Source: Candidatus Methanophagales archaeon (GTDB taxonomy: Archaea; Halobacteriota; Syntropharchaeia; Alkanophagales; Methanospirareceae). From it: a stretch of 51,367 bases of DNA. The notes beneath the pieces are model-generated. The model worked only from the letters and a program-made list of their open reading frames with translations, ran no database searches and had not been told where the DNA came from. Positions 9,309-17,481 of this stretch are shown piece after piece. Location of the stretch: positions 1-51,367 of the forward strand of contig QENH01000193.1 of the NCBI GenBank assembly GCA_003336485.1. The letters are read 5' to 3'. A program made the translations under genes and the position numbers. Numbering within the stretch: position 1 is the stretch's first letter; each line of letters starts with the position of its first letter.

Positions 9309-10076
9309 TTAGCGCAGAACCCGCATCAAAGGACTACCAATATATATCGCCGTTAACGCAACAATAATAACTGCTGGATAAACGAACGGCAAAGAGCAGA
9401 TATAGAATATGAATAGCGTGAGAAAAATTATGCCCAGTGATATTACTATCCGCATATCCCTTATATTCCTATATCTTATTCTGCTGGTCATTACAATGCA
9501 TAGGACACACATCAAACTGATCAGAATAAAAGAGCAGGTATAAGGCGCAAGATGTGTCTCAACAGCCAGAAGCATAAAGGCAGCCAAAAAAATCGCGCCT
9601 CCGGTAATGGGAAAACCCACAAAATCGCGGCGCTCTTCTTTTTGTGCGCTTTCTGAACTCGCGTTTGCGTCGAATCTCGCAAGTCTTAACAGTCCACATA
9701 TTACATACGCACCGCAGAATGCCAATACAACATCAACATACATATAATAACTAACCCCTAAATAATTCGTGAGCAGTGCATAAGCAACAATTGCCGGTGC
9801 AACACCAAAGGAAATCATATCTGCAAGGGAATCGAGATACTTGCCTATGGGTGAGCACTCTATCGTTCTCGCCACCATACCGTCTAATCCATCAATAACA
9901 GCAGCTGCTAGAATCAATACAACTGCGTTTTTTATCGCCTCTTCTCTTACGCCTGTAAGCACAAGTATTATAGCAGTGAAGCCTAATAATGCATTAACAA
10001 TAGAAAGCAAATCTGGCATTTTTATTAGCTTTAAAATACTCTCTGCGTTTATAGTGCTATCTTTCTCGGTCTCCAT
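9309..10076 (-). CDS. pssA: CDP-alcohol phosphatidyltransferase, probable archaetidylserine synthase
   Basis: 255-residue polytopic membrane protein of the CDP-alcohol phosphatidyltransferase family. The catalytic signature is complete: D62-G-L-D65-G-x-x-A-R70, then G78, D82 and D86 (GKYLDSLAD), followed by SFGVAPA. The following SFGVAPA and the overall length match phosphatidyl/archaetidylserine synthases, which transfer serine to the CDP-activated ether lipid. About seven to eight membrane helices follow the hydrophilic N-terminus. Its start overlaps the end of the upstream yhaM-like gene by 20 bases, so the two are probably co-transcribed. Archaetidylinositol- or glycerol-phosphate synthases are alternative family members. 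Confidence 0.85.
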   Translation of the reverse strand: METEKDSTINAESILKLIKMPDLLSIVNALLGFTAIILVLTGVREEAIKNAVVLILAAAVIDGLDGMVARTIECSPIGKYLDSLADMISFGVAPAIVAYALLTNYLGVSYYMYVDVVLAFCGAYVICGLLRLARFDANASSESAQKEERRDFVGFPITGGAIFLAAFMLLAVETHLAPYTCSFILISLMCVLCIVMTSRIRYRNIRDMRIVISLGIIFLTLFIFYICSLPFVYPAVIIVALTAIYIGSPLMRVLR

Positions 10077-11061
10077 TCTTTTTTCTTTCTTTTTCCTCTG
10101 GATGAGTAGCCCCCAAATAAATGAAACGATCTAATCGCCTGTTGTAGCTGCTCCATACGCCCTCTCTCGCTTTTACAGCCTCAAGCATCTCTTGCTGGCT
10201 GAATTTATTGAGCCGCGCATCAAGCAAATCAGCAAGAAATAGCGCTTCCGCTTCTGCAAACAGAGGCTTTACCGGAGAGCCCCATTCACCATAATTATGA
10301 TGACTCAAGAGGAGATGCAGCAATCTAAGCTCCATCTCCTTCGGAAATCCCGTTATCGCCCTTATTTTCTCCTCCACCATTTGATAGCCTAACACGATAT
10401 GATTCACAAGCCCCCCCTCGTCTGTTACATCAATACGGAAATCGAATACATAAGCCGCTGTTTTTCCTATGTCGTGCAAAATAGCACCTGTAAGTAACAA
10501 ATCACGGTCTAGTTCCGGATATAGCTTGGTGATTGTCTTGCACAGCTCCATAACCGATTGAGTATGCTCTAACAGACCTCCGATGTAATTATGGTGGTGG
10601 ATTTTAGCTGCCGGCGCATCTTTAAAACTAGCTATAAACTCTAAATCGTTGAGAAAAGAGAAGACTACTGCCTTAAGGTATTTATTCTCCATGCTCTCCG
10701 CTGTTTTTACTATCTCTCCAACTAACAAGTCTATTTTTTTCGATGTCCGAGGCAGATATCCCGAAACGCCGCTGGCGCTTTTTTCAACGCCTTCTAGCGT
10801 AAAAATCAACTGTAAACGACCTTTAAATGATTCCACAACACCATTTATATGTATGACCTCGCCGGGTTCAAAAATAGCGCCCGTTTCTTCTGCTCTATCC
10901 CAGCATTTCGCCCCTATACTGCCTGAGCTATCACCGAATTTCGCATGCAGATAGTAGCCCGCCTTCGAGACAAATTCTTTTAGCTCTTTCTCTTGCACTA
11001 GAAGGGTCATATCTACTGAGTCGCCCACCTTCAAATCCCTTACCTTTTTTGGTTCACTCAT
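10057..11061 (-). CDS. yhaM: OB-fold plus HD-domain 3'-5' exoribonuclease, YhaM family
   Basis: 334 residues. The N-terminal OB-fold nucleic-acid-binding domain (about 8-92; strand pattern with GYYLHAKFGD and GEVIHINGVV) is followed by an HD domain with an N-terminal His at 166 (GLLEHT) and H196-D197 in LHDIGK, and a further HH pair near 250 (LLLSHHNYG). This architecture and length match bacterial YhaM/CBF1 exonucleases, which trim RNA or single-stranded DNA from the 3' end using metal ions. It sits between dapB (43-base gap) and pssA (20-base overlap) on the same strand, an operon-like arrangement without an obvious shared pathway. Confidence 0.85.
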   Translation of the reverse strand: MSEPKKVRDLKVGDSVDMTLLVQEKELKEFVSKAGYYLHAKFGDSSGSIGAKCWDRAEETGAIFEPGEVIHINGVVESFKGRLQLIFTLEGVEKSASGVSGYLPRTSKKIDLLVGEIVKTAESMENKYLKAVVFSFLNDLEFIASFKDAPAAKIHHHNYIGGLLEHTQSVMELCKTITKLYPELDRDLLLTGAILHDIGKTAAYVFDFRIDVTDEGGLVNHIVLGYQMVEEKIRAITGFPKEMELRLLHLLLSHHNYGEWGSPVKPLFAEAEALFLADLLDARLNKFSQQEMLEAVKAREGVWSSYNRRLDRFIYLGATHPEEKERKKNGDRER

Positions 11062-11104
11062 CTTTTCCCGATCTTCAAGTACAAAATAAATTATTTATGT
11101 GATC

Positions 11105-11908
11105 TTAGCCCTGTTCCAATTCCTGCATCATATCCGCCATAGAATATATCCCGCTTCCTTCTTTCGCGTTAATCCACTCAATGGCTTTTATCGCGCCTTG
11201 TGCGAAAGCATCTCGGCTATGTGCACGATGAGTAATCTCCAGTCGTTCACCTTTGCCGGCATATAATACCATGTGTTCACCAACGATGTCGCCAGCACGT
11301 ACGGCATGTATGCCCAATTCATCATCCTTTCTCTCTCCGGTTATACCCTGCCGGCCATAAACGAACGTTGTTTTGCCTTTCACGTAATCGGCGAGTATTT
11401 CAGCGGCTTTTACCGCCGTGCCACTGGGAGCATCCTTTTTATGCGAGTGATGCAGCTCTATAATCTCCATGTGATATTGATATGCCTGAAGATGCTTTGC
11501 TGCCGCGGCAATCAAGTTCCAGAAGACATTTACACCAATCGAGAAGTTAGGCGAGATAATAGCCGGTACTTTACCCGTTATAGCGCTTTCTAGCTCTTTG
11601 AACTGTTCATCGGAAAAACCGGTTGTGCCAAGAACGAGCTTTACGTTATTACGTGCGGCGACTTTAACATTTTCCACTGCGGCTGCGGCATTTGTAAAAT
11701 CCACGAATACATCGGGCCTAGAAACTTGTTTTATCACTTTCTCCATCGAGTCAGGACTTGAAATTTCTATACCAGGTGCTATCTCTTCACCCACGCCATG
11801 AATGTCAAAACCCGCTACCAGTTCCATATTCTCGCTTTCTATTATGCTACTTACCACCTGCCCGCTCATTCGCCCTTTTACGCCTGCTACAGCCACATTT
11901 ATTCTCAT
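11105..11908 (-). CDS. dapB: 4-hydroxy-tetrahydrodipicolinate reductase
   Basis: 267 residues, the normal DapB length. It reduces 4-hydroxy-tetrahydrodipicolinate with NAD(P)H in the diaminopimelate route to lysine. The N-terminal Rossmann motif is GVKGRM (9-14); the conserved GTTGF is at about 94-98. The substrate-binding signature is ELHHSHKKDAPSGTA (151-165), with the catalytic His pair (153/154) and Lys in the HSHKKD segment. No other dap genes are visible in the window. It is the first gene of the dapB-yhaM-pssA group and is divergent from the DRG-type GTPase. Confidence 0.95.
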   Translation of the reverse strand: MRINVAVAGVKGRMSGQVVSSIIESENMELVAGFDIHGVGEEIAPGIEISSPDSMEKVIKQVSRPDVFVDFTNAAAAVENVKVAARNNVKLVLGTTGFSDEQFKELESAITGKVPAIISPNFSIGVNVFWNLIAAAAKHLQAYQYHMEIIELHHSHKKDAPSGTAVKAAEILADYVKGKTTFVYGRQGITGERKDDELGIHAVRAGDIVGEHMVLYAGKGERLEITHRAHSRDAFAQGAIKAIEWINAKEGSGIYSMADMMQELEQG

Positions 11909-12016
11909 GTTTAAACCATTGCTTCTACCACTTTATAAATTGTGATCATAATTTCATGGATGAAAGTATAAGCACGTTAAAACGAATGTAATATTATACA
12001 ACCATAAATATAATAA

Positions 12017-13117
12017 ATGACCATCGAAGAGGAGATCAAGAATGTAGAGGACGAAATATGGAAAACACCCTATAATAAGGCAACTTCTCATCATGTCGGG
12101 CGACTAAAAGCGAAACTAGCGAGACTAAAGGATGAACTGCAAAAACGGGCATCTGCAAAATCATCAGGCAAAGGAAAAGGCTATTCCGTAAAAAAATCAG
12201 GTCATGCTACCATCGTGCTAGTAGGGTTCCCTTCAGTTGGTAAGTCAACGCTGCTCAACAGTCTTACCGGTACAAGCGCTGCGGTGGCTGCCTATGAATT
12301 CACTACCCTTGTGGTGATCCCCGGTACACTGATATACAAAGGGGCACAATTGCAATTCCTTGATGTCCCTGGGCTCATCCAGGGTGCAGCAGCAGGACGA
12401 GGACATGGCAAAGAGGTTATTTCGGTGATGCGAAATGCGGATCTAATTCTCATCCTTGTAGATGTATTCCAACAGCAGCAATATGATATACTACTAAAAG
12501 AGTTATATGATGCGGGCATTCGAATTAATGCTAATCCTCCATTAGTAGTCATACGCAAAGCGAGTAGAGGCGGGATTATAATAAACAGCACAGTTGATCT
12601 CGATTATGATGATAGACTAATCCGAGCGGTATTAGCCGAATATCGAATACACAATGGGGAAGTGCTTATACGAGAACGCATAACAATCGATGAACTCATT
12701 GATGCTGTTCTCGGAAATCGTAAATATGTCCGTGCACTCACAGTAATAAACAAGACGGATCTGGTAGATTCAGAGACGCTTCTAGCGTGCATGGCCCGAT
12801 TCCCGGGTGCAGTCCCAATTTCTGCCGCCGTTGGCATAAACATGGATGTGCTAAAAGATAAGGTTTACAATGAGTTAGGCTTCATGCGCGTATATATGAA
12901 GCCGCCGGGTGCGTCTCCGGACATGGATAATCCATTGGTTATAAGAAGAGATTCTACGATTACTGATGTCTGTTCTACAATACATCGCGATTTCGTTGAC
13001 CGGTTCCGATATGCACGCATATGGGGCAAATCGGCGAAGTATGGGGGGCAGCGTGTGGGTCTTTCGCATGTGCTTGAAGAGGGCGATGTGTTGGGTATTG
13101 TGATTCGGAAGCTTTAA
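12017..13117 (+). CDS. DRG-family (Obg-like) GTPase with TGS domain
   Basis: 366 residues, the typical size of archaeal developmentally-regulated GTP-binding protein homologues. An N-terminal coiled helical region (about 1-55) precedes the G domain: G1 GFPSVGKS (70-77), G3 DVPG (116-119) and G4 NKTD (about 249). The S5D2L-like insert lies between G3 and G4, and a C-terminal TGS domain (about 295-366) contains RFRYARIWGKSAKYGGQRVGL. The family binds ribosomes and is linked to translation stress; the exact archaeal function is unsettled. An A/T-rich segment upstream (ATATTATA near 11990) may be the TATA box. It is divergent from dapB. Confidence 0.93.
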   Translation: MTIEEEIKNVEDEIWKTPYNKATSHHVGRLKAKLARLKDELQKRASAKSSGKGKGYSVKKSGHATIVLVGFPSVGKSTLLNSLTGTSAAVAAYEFTTLVVIPGTLIYKGAQLQFLDVPGLIQGAAAGRGHGKEVISVMRNADLILILVDVFQQQQYDILLKELYDAGIRINANPPLVVIRKASRGGIIINSTVDLDYDDRLIRAVLAEYRIHNGEVLIRERITIDELIDAVLGNRKYVRALTVINKTDLVDSETLLACMARFPGAVPISAAVGINMDVLKDKVYNELGFMRVYMKPPGASPDMDNPLVIRRDSTITDVCSTIHRDFVDRFRYARIWGKSAKYGGQRVGLSHVLEEGDVLGIVIRKL

Positions 13118-13123
13118 ATAAAC

Positions 13124-13142
13124 CTTTTCTTAGAAAGAAAAG
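13124..13142 (+). terminator. Hairpin after the DRG GTPase gene
   Basis: CTTTTCTT-AGA-AAGAAAAG forms a short 8-bp hairpin just after the stop codon. It is AT-rich and weak, and is not followed by a long T run, so the assignment is tentative. Confidence 0.25.
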
Positions 13143-13192
13143 CTTTACCAAAAGAAGTTTTAGTAGCGTATATGATAGGAAAGAAAGGGGTC

Positions 13193-13200
13193 TTTAAATA
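13193..13200 (+). promoter_or_regulatory. TATA box with purine-rich BRE for the 13224 gene
   Basis: TTTAAATA is preceded by a purine-rich stretch (GGAAAGAAAGGGG). It lies about 27 bases before the first ATG, which predicts a nearly leaderless mRNA and supports that start codon. Confidence 0.5.
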
Positions 13201-13223
13201 ATTATGTTATAGATTTAAAAGGC

Positions 13224-14246
13224 ATGATCAGAAGTAATATGAAGGGAGTGTTTTTTTGCGTGTTGTCTCTGCTGGTTTTACTTACATCTGCGAATACCGT
13301 CTTCGCAGGTGACGTAGAGGACCTATTAAGCAAGTGCGAAATTGCCCCCGATCCAAAACCATCTGCGATGGTGTATGAATACGAACTCAGTCCAGAGACT
13401 TTAATGCCCGGCGATGTAGGTGTGCTTACAATAACGCTTAAGAATATGCAAGATAAGCCAATAGAAAAGGATATGAAACTAAGCAAGCCGTATGTGGCAT
13501 CAGTTGACGCCGAGACAAGGTTCACAATGGACGCATACATAAAAGAAGCGCATATCGTTGCGCGCGCATTTGAAGTCGAGAACAGGTATACCGCTGCCGG
13601 GGTAATAGGTCCGAACGAAAAAATCAAACTGCCATTTAAGATAACAGCGCCTTTGAAGGACGGGATATATATGCTAAAGTTCATTGCGGACATCGAGGAT
13701 ATGGCAGGTAAAGGGAGCAAAGGGATCAACTATTTTGTACCTGTAGTGGTTTCTGGCACCGTGAACATATTGCCGCAGGAAGTATCTGAGAATGAAGTCA
13801 GGTTGGAGGTGATAAATGAAGGGCTATCGGATGTTACCTGCGTCTATGTTGTCGCCGTGGTTACAAATGCAGAGGGAATAGAAAGCCCGTCGGAAAGTAG
13901 GTATTTGGGCAATATAAAATCAGGCGAGTCCGCTATTGCTACGTTTGAGGTAAATAAGGGGGAGGTGAACAAAGCGGTTTTCAAGGCGGTTTTTAAACAT
14001 GGGATAAACAAACATGAATCAAATCAGGTATGTGTGATAATACCCTCTTCCGGAGAGGAGAGAGGAAAAATGGAGACAATATTGAAAGAGCCATCTTTTA
14101 GCACGCCAACGCACGCATCTTCTTCAGGATCGACGCCACCATTAAGAATACCCGGATTTGTTGCGGCTATCGCATTTGCAGGACTGCTTGTGGTAACATT
14201 GGCTTTGGCACGGGGAAGAAGAAGGGGCGGTACCGGTGAAGAATGA
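13224..14246 (+). CDS. Secreted surface protein with PGF-CTERM-like anchor
   Basis: 340 residues. The N-terminus is a signal peptide (hydrophobic core FFCVLSLLVLLTSA, probable cleavage after VFA near residue 28). The body is beta-rich with two S-layer/CARDB-like segments (PGDVGVLTITLKN near 68; VRLEVINEGLSDVT near 190), typical of archaeal COG1361-type extracellular proteins. A Ser/Pro/Thr-rich linker leads to a C-terminal tripartite sorting signal: IPGF, a hydrophobic helix, then RGRRRGG. That pattern matches PGF-CTERM substrates processed by archaeosortase A and attached to lipid. Function beyond the cell surface is unknown. It is convergent with the winged-helix gene; 19 bases separate their stops. 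Confidence 0.75.
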   Translation: MIRSNMKGVFFCVLSLLVLLTSANTVFAGDVEDLLSKCEIAPDPKPSAMVYEYELSPETLMPGDVGVLTITLKNMQDKPIEKDMKLSKPYVASVDAETRFTMDAYIKEAHIVARAFEVENRYTAAGVIGPNEKIKLPFKITAPLKDGIYMLKFIADIEDMAGKGSKGINYFVPVVVSGTVNILPQEVSENEVRLEVINEGLSDVTCVYVVAVVTNAEGIESPSESRYLGNIKSGESAIATFEVNKGEVNKAVFKAVFKHGINKHESNQVCVIIPSSGEERGKMETILKEPSFSTPTHASSSGSTPPLRIPGFVAAIAFAGLLVVTLALARGRRRGGTGEE

Positions 14247-14265
14247 GGTTATAATCTCATAACGT

Positions 14266-14892
14266 CTATTGGCGGCCTGCACACTCGTCCATTTCCGCAA
14301 GGAAATCGTTGGCGTGCTCGCTCAAGCCCTTCGCCTGTTCGTTCATCTTATCTAGTGTGCCAATGGCTCCGGCAACGAACATCCGCAAAATGTGATAGTT
14401 CTCATCCCACGCTAATAACCGTTTCATGTTCTCCTTCCCTATTTCGTGGTACCATTCATCATGACGCCAGATGAGTATCGCACCCAAGATGCTAACAGCC
14501 TCCTCTAACTTCAGGTCCTCTAATTGAGATAGTTTGAATAGCAATTCCTCTATAATGAATCCAAAAGGATCCTTGACTGCCGGTAAATCCTCCAACGATA
14601 ACGGGACATGTTTCATAATAGCTGGCAGAGCCATAAATAGTTCTGATGTGCGCACACGACCATGAAAATATGCAATGATGGTCCCTTTTGGAGTTGCGGC
14701 GTAGATTTCCGCACCCCTCTTACCATCGCCAATCTTGTGTATGACATGAGCGTTCACCATTTTCGGGAGATTCCTCAGAACTGTTGGATAAGCAATGATA
14801 GTACCCTTTGCTATAGCATACTTGCTGGCCTGTCCGTTCTTGATAAGGAATTCGAGAATAGCATCCGTGTATTCAGATCCCGTCATTTTCAT
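14266..14892 (-). CDS. Winged-helix transcriptional regulator
   Basis: 208 residues. The first 75 residues form a winged helix-turn-helix: ILEFLIKNGQASKYAIAK, then YPTVLRNLPKM as recognition helix and a short wing HKIGDGKRGAEIYAAT. The C-terminal 130 residues are helical with no recognised ligand domain. The gene is divergent from an ABC importer operon across an 81-base intergenic region containing an inverted repeat, so it probably regulates itself and the transporter. Two Met codons open the frame (positions 1 and 3); the first is used. Confidence 0.75.
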   Translation of the reverse strand: MKMTGSEYTDAILEFLIKNGQASKYAIAKGTIIAYPTVLRNLPKMVNAHVIHKIGDGKRGAEIYAATPKGTIIAYFHGRVRTSELFMALPAIMKHVPLSLEDLPAVKDPFGFIIEELLFKLSQLEDLKLEEAVSILGAILIWRHDEWYHEIGKENMKRLLAWDENYHILRMFVAGAIGTLDKMNEQAKGLSEHANDFLAEMDECAGRQ

Positions 14893-14894
14893 GA

Positions 14895-14924
14895 TATGTT
14901 CTTTTATTAATGGATATGAACATA
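14895..14924. promoter_or_regulatory. Inverted-repeat operator candidate in divergent promoter region
   Basis: TATGTTC (14895-14901) and GAACATA (14918-14924) form a perfect 7-base inverted repeat separated by 16 bases. It lies directly upstream of the winged-helix gene start and just before the importer TATA box, a position suited to autoregulation. Confidence 0.5.
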
Positions 14925-14934
14925 AAAGGATATG

Positions 14935-14942
14935 TTTATATA
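14935..14942 (+). promoter_or_regulatory. TATA box for the ABC importer operon
   Basis: TTTATATA is centred about 35 bases upstream of the ATG at 14974, with AAAAGG upstream as a possible BRE. It predicts a very short 5' leader. Confidence 0.55.
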
Positions 14943-14973
14943 GCCATTTTAGTTATTTGTTCTTAGGATAGAC

Positions 14974-15966
14974 ATGGTCAGACAAAACGAGAAAAATGTA
15001 CTGTTGATTGTGGTTTGTTTAGTAATCATCGGAACGAGTTTTGTCCTGCTTATGCAACAACAACCGGAGTCGCAACCGCCAGTTCGAGTGGTCATGGGCC
15101 CCTTTTTCGCTCATTACATACTCTGTTATCCGCTGGAGAACGAGTTTGTAAATCCGCCGATTGAAATGGAAATCGAGAAGACGCTCAACTTCAATGAACA
15201 CCTGATGGCCGGTGGTGGCGATATGGGTGAGATGTCAACAGCAGCCTTCGCTATCGCTTATGATAAGGGTATTCCATTGAAGATTGCGCGTATTTACGTC
15301 TCCCATCACGGTCTGGAAAGAGGGGACGGTGTAGCCCGGGTATTCGCGAGGAATGACAGTGGCATCAATGGGCCGGAAGACCTTGTAGGTAAGAAAGTTG
15401 GCGTTCCCGGCCTTAAAACCACGACCACAACAATTTTCTTGGCGATGCTGAGGCGGAACTATGGCATAGAAGAAGATGAGTTAGAACTCATAAATAAAGC
15501 AGCCCCTATGCTACCCACGCTCTTAGATAAGGGCGATATCGACGCCTCTTTAATGCTTGGCGATGTATCCGTAAAGTCCTATTATAGCAATAAATACCAA
15601 GAGGTGTGGAATGTTGATGAAGCATTCAAGCAGGAGTATGGTGACTATCCGCCTGCTTCACTGCTCGTAGTCAATGCAGATTTCGTTGAGAAACACAAAG
15701 ACCGGGCAGAAGACACAATAGATGCACTCATAGAGTCGAAGACTTATGGTGAGGCGCATATAGATGATATATGCAAGTGGTATGCCGATAAATTCGGTGG
15801 CAATGCGGAATATTACAAGACTGCTTACTACAATCATTATGCCATATTCCTCACACCAATCACAGAAGAAAACAGAAATGCTGTTATGACCATCTTCGAA
15901 TTTACAAAAGATCGAGGCATCATAACAGAGGTTCCAGATCCAGCGAATGCATTTGTAAGTATATGA
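14974..15966 (+). CDS. ABC transporter substrate-binding protein, nitrate/sulfonate/taurine (NMT1/SsuA-like) type
   Basis: 330 residues. An N-terminal hydrophobic segment (about 9-27) acts as signal anchor; no lipobox Cys is seen. The body has the two-lobed NMT1/SsuA pattern, with GGGDMGEMSTAAFAIAYDKGIPL in lobe one and NGPEDLVGKKVGVPGLKTTTT marking the start of lobe two. The true ligand (nitrate, sulfonate, thiamine precursor, bicarbonate, other) cannot be told from sequence. It is the first gene of a three-gene importer operon (6 bases before the permease). Confidence 0.85.
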   Translation: MVRQNEKNVLLIVVCLVIIGTSFVLLMQQQPESQPPVRVVMGPFFAHYILCYPLENEFVNPPIEMEIEKTLNFNEHLMAGGGDMGEMSTAAFAIAYDKGIPLKIARIYVSHHGLERGDGVARVFARNDSGINGPEDLVGKKVGVPGLKTTTTTIFLAMLRRNYGIEEDELELINKAAPMLPTLLDKGDIDASLMLGDVSVKSYYSNKYQEVWNVDEAFKQEYGDYPPASLLVVNADFVEKHKDRAEDTIDALIESKTYGEAHIDDICKWYADKFGGNAEYYKTAYYNHYAIFLTPITEENRNAVMTIFEFTKDRGIITEVPDPANAFVSI

Positions 15967-15972
15967 CTGACG

Positions 15973-16722
15973 ATGAGAGCAAAAATATTTTATTCTGTTT
16001 TCGCCATATCTGCCTTTTTGGTTCTTTGGTTTGTCATTTCAGGATATTACAATTCGCCTCTGTTTCCGGGTCCGGTGGAGACGGCATACTCATTTTTTTC
16101 TATCTTAGCCACACCTGATGGCTGGTATCAAATTGGGGTGACCTGCTACCGAGTCTTTGTTGGGACTCTCTTGGGCTCTTGTGTGGGCGCTCTGTGTGGT
16201 ATATTGCCGAGATACAGCAAGATGGCCGAATACACCGTCAGGTCGGTGGTGTATCCGTTATTTGAATCAATTCCTTCGCTCTGTTGGGTGCTGATCTTTG
16301 TTGTCTGGTTTGGACTCTCGGATATGACACCCATATTGGCAATTACCGCTGCCGTCATCCCGTTCTTCATAATAAATCTATGGGAGGGCGTAAAAGAGCT
16401 GGACGAAAGTCTAATTGAGATGGCGCATACATGCACAAGAAATCGGCTGCGAATATTGCGAAAGGTAATAATGCCTATGCTCTACCCTTATGCCTTCTCT
16501 GCATTTAAGACCTCTTTTGAAGTTGCGTGGAAGGTAGTTATACTAGGCGAGGTCTTTGGCGCTGCGTGTGGGATAGGTTACATGCTATGGATCTCATATG
16601 AAGTCTATGCGATAGAGTATGTATTCGCATGGACACTCTGTTGTGCAATAATAATCATTGTGTTCGATTATGGTCTGTTCAACTACATAGACAGGAGGTA
16701 TATGAGGCGATGGAAGAGGTAA
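15973..16722 (+). CDS. ABC transporter permease, SsuC/TauC-like
   Basis: 249 residues with about six membrane helices. The cytoplasmic coupling (EAA) loop is EMAHTCTRNRLRILRKVIMP, near residues 150-170, followed by a PYAFSAFKTS helix as in SsuC/TauC/NrtB permeases. The last 13 bases overlap the ATPase gene, so translation is probably coupled. Confidence 0.88.
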   Translation: MRAKIFYSVFAISAFLVLWFVISGYYNSPLFPGPVETAYSFFSILATPDGWYQIGVTCYRVFVGTLLGSCVGALCGILPRYSKMAEYTVRSVVYPLFESIPSLCWVLIFVVWFGLSDMTPILAITAAVIPFFIINLWEGVKELDESLIEMAHTCTRNRLRILRKVIMPMLYPYAFSAFKTSFEVAWKVVILGEVFGAACGIGYMLWISYEVYAIEYVFAWTLCCAIIIIVFDYGLFNYIDRRYMRRWKR

Positions 16723-17480
16723 AGGTAAAAGAAGTGTTAAGGATTGAGGGACTGCATAAACGTTTTGGCGCTCTTGTTGTATTGGATGATGTCAATTTCG
16801 ATATATGTCAGGGCGAATTTATTTGCGCATTGGGTCCTTCGGGTTGTGGCAAGACAACAATTCTTCGCATAATCGCTCAGCTTGCACACCTGGACGAAGG
16901 TAGAATTTTCATTCACGGTAATGAGCAAATAACAGATGGTTACCTCGACGATCTAAGCGTAGTCTTCCAGGAGTCGAGACTGCTCTACTGGAGAACGGTG
17001 GAAGAGAATGTGAAACTCGCTCTTGAGTTAAAAAGGGGACGGGTTAGCGATAGGGATGAAGTTGTTGTGAGCAAGGCTCTTTCGATGGTGGGACTGTTGG
17101 ATTTCGCAGATGCATTTCCGCACGAGTTAAGTGGCGGAATGAAACAGCGGGCTGCACTTGCAAGAGCGCTAGTAACCGAGCCGAGCATATTACTTATGGA
17201 TGAGCCCCTTACCGGCTTGGACTTACGAACACGAGAGGATTTGCAGGATGAGATACTACGGATCTGGAAGGAGTGGGATATGACTGCTATTTTCGTTACT
17301 CATGACCCGCTGGAAGCTATTTACATGGCAGATCGCATAATTGTGCTATCCGACCGTCCGACAAAGGTAAAGGAAGTGCTGAGGGTGTCACTTAATAGAC
17401 CACGAAACCGCGATGACCATCGAATTAAGGAATTAGAGAAGTATATAAGAGACCTTTTCGGGTATAAGAAATTAGAATAA
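16710..17480 (+). CDS. ABC transporter ATP-binding protein, SsuB/TauB-like
   Basis: 256 residues from the ATG at 16710, chosen because the ABC domain begins at RIEGLHKRFG and upstream in-frame codons lie inside the permease gene. Walker A GPSGCGKT is at about 42-49. The Q-loop is VVFQESRLLYW; the signature LSGGMKQR is followed by Walker B LLMDEPLTGLD and the H-loop THDPLEA. An AGGAGG sits 11 bases upstream of this ATG. With the two preceding genes it makes a complete importer. Confidence 0.92.
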   Translation: MEEVKVKEVLRIEGLHKRFGALVVLDDVNFDICQGEFICALGPSGCGKTTILRIIAQLAHLDEGRIFIHGNEQITDGYLDDLSVVFQESRLLYWRTVEENVKLALELKRGRVSDRDEVVVSKALSMVGLLDFADAFPHELSGGMKQRAALARALVTEPSILLMDEPLTGLDLRTREDLQDEILRIWKEWDMTAIFVTHDPLEAIYMADRIIVLSDRPTKVKEVLRVSLNRPRNRDDHRIKELEKYIRDLFGYKKLE

Positions 17481-17481
17481 T

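Noticed and set aside
16629-16709. Upstream extension of the ABC ATPase into the permease gene
   Set aside because: The extra residues are the permease sequence in another frame; the ATPase domain and ribosome-binding site support the ATG at 16710.
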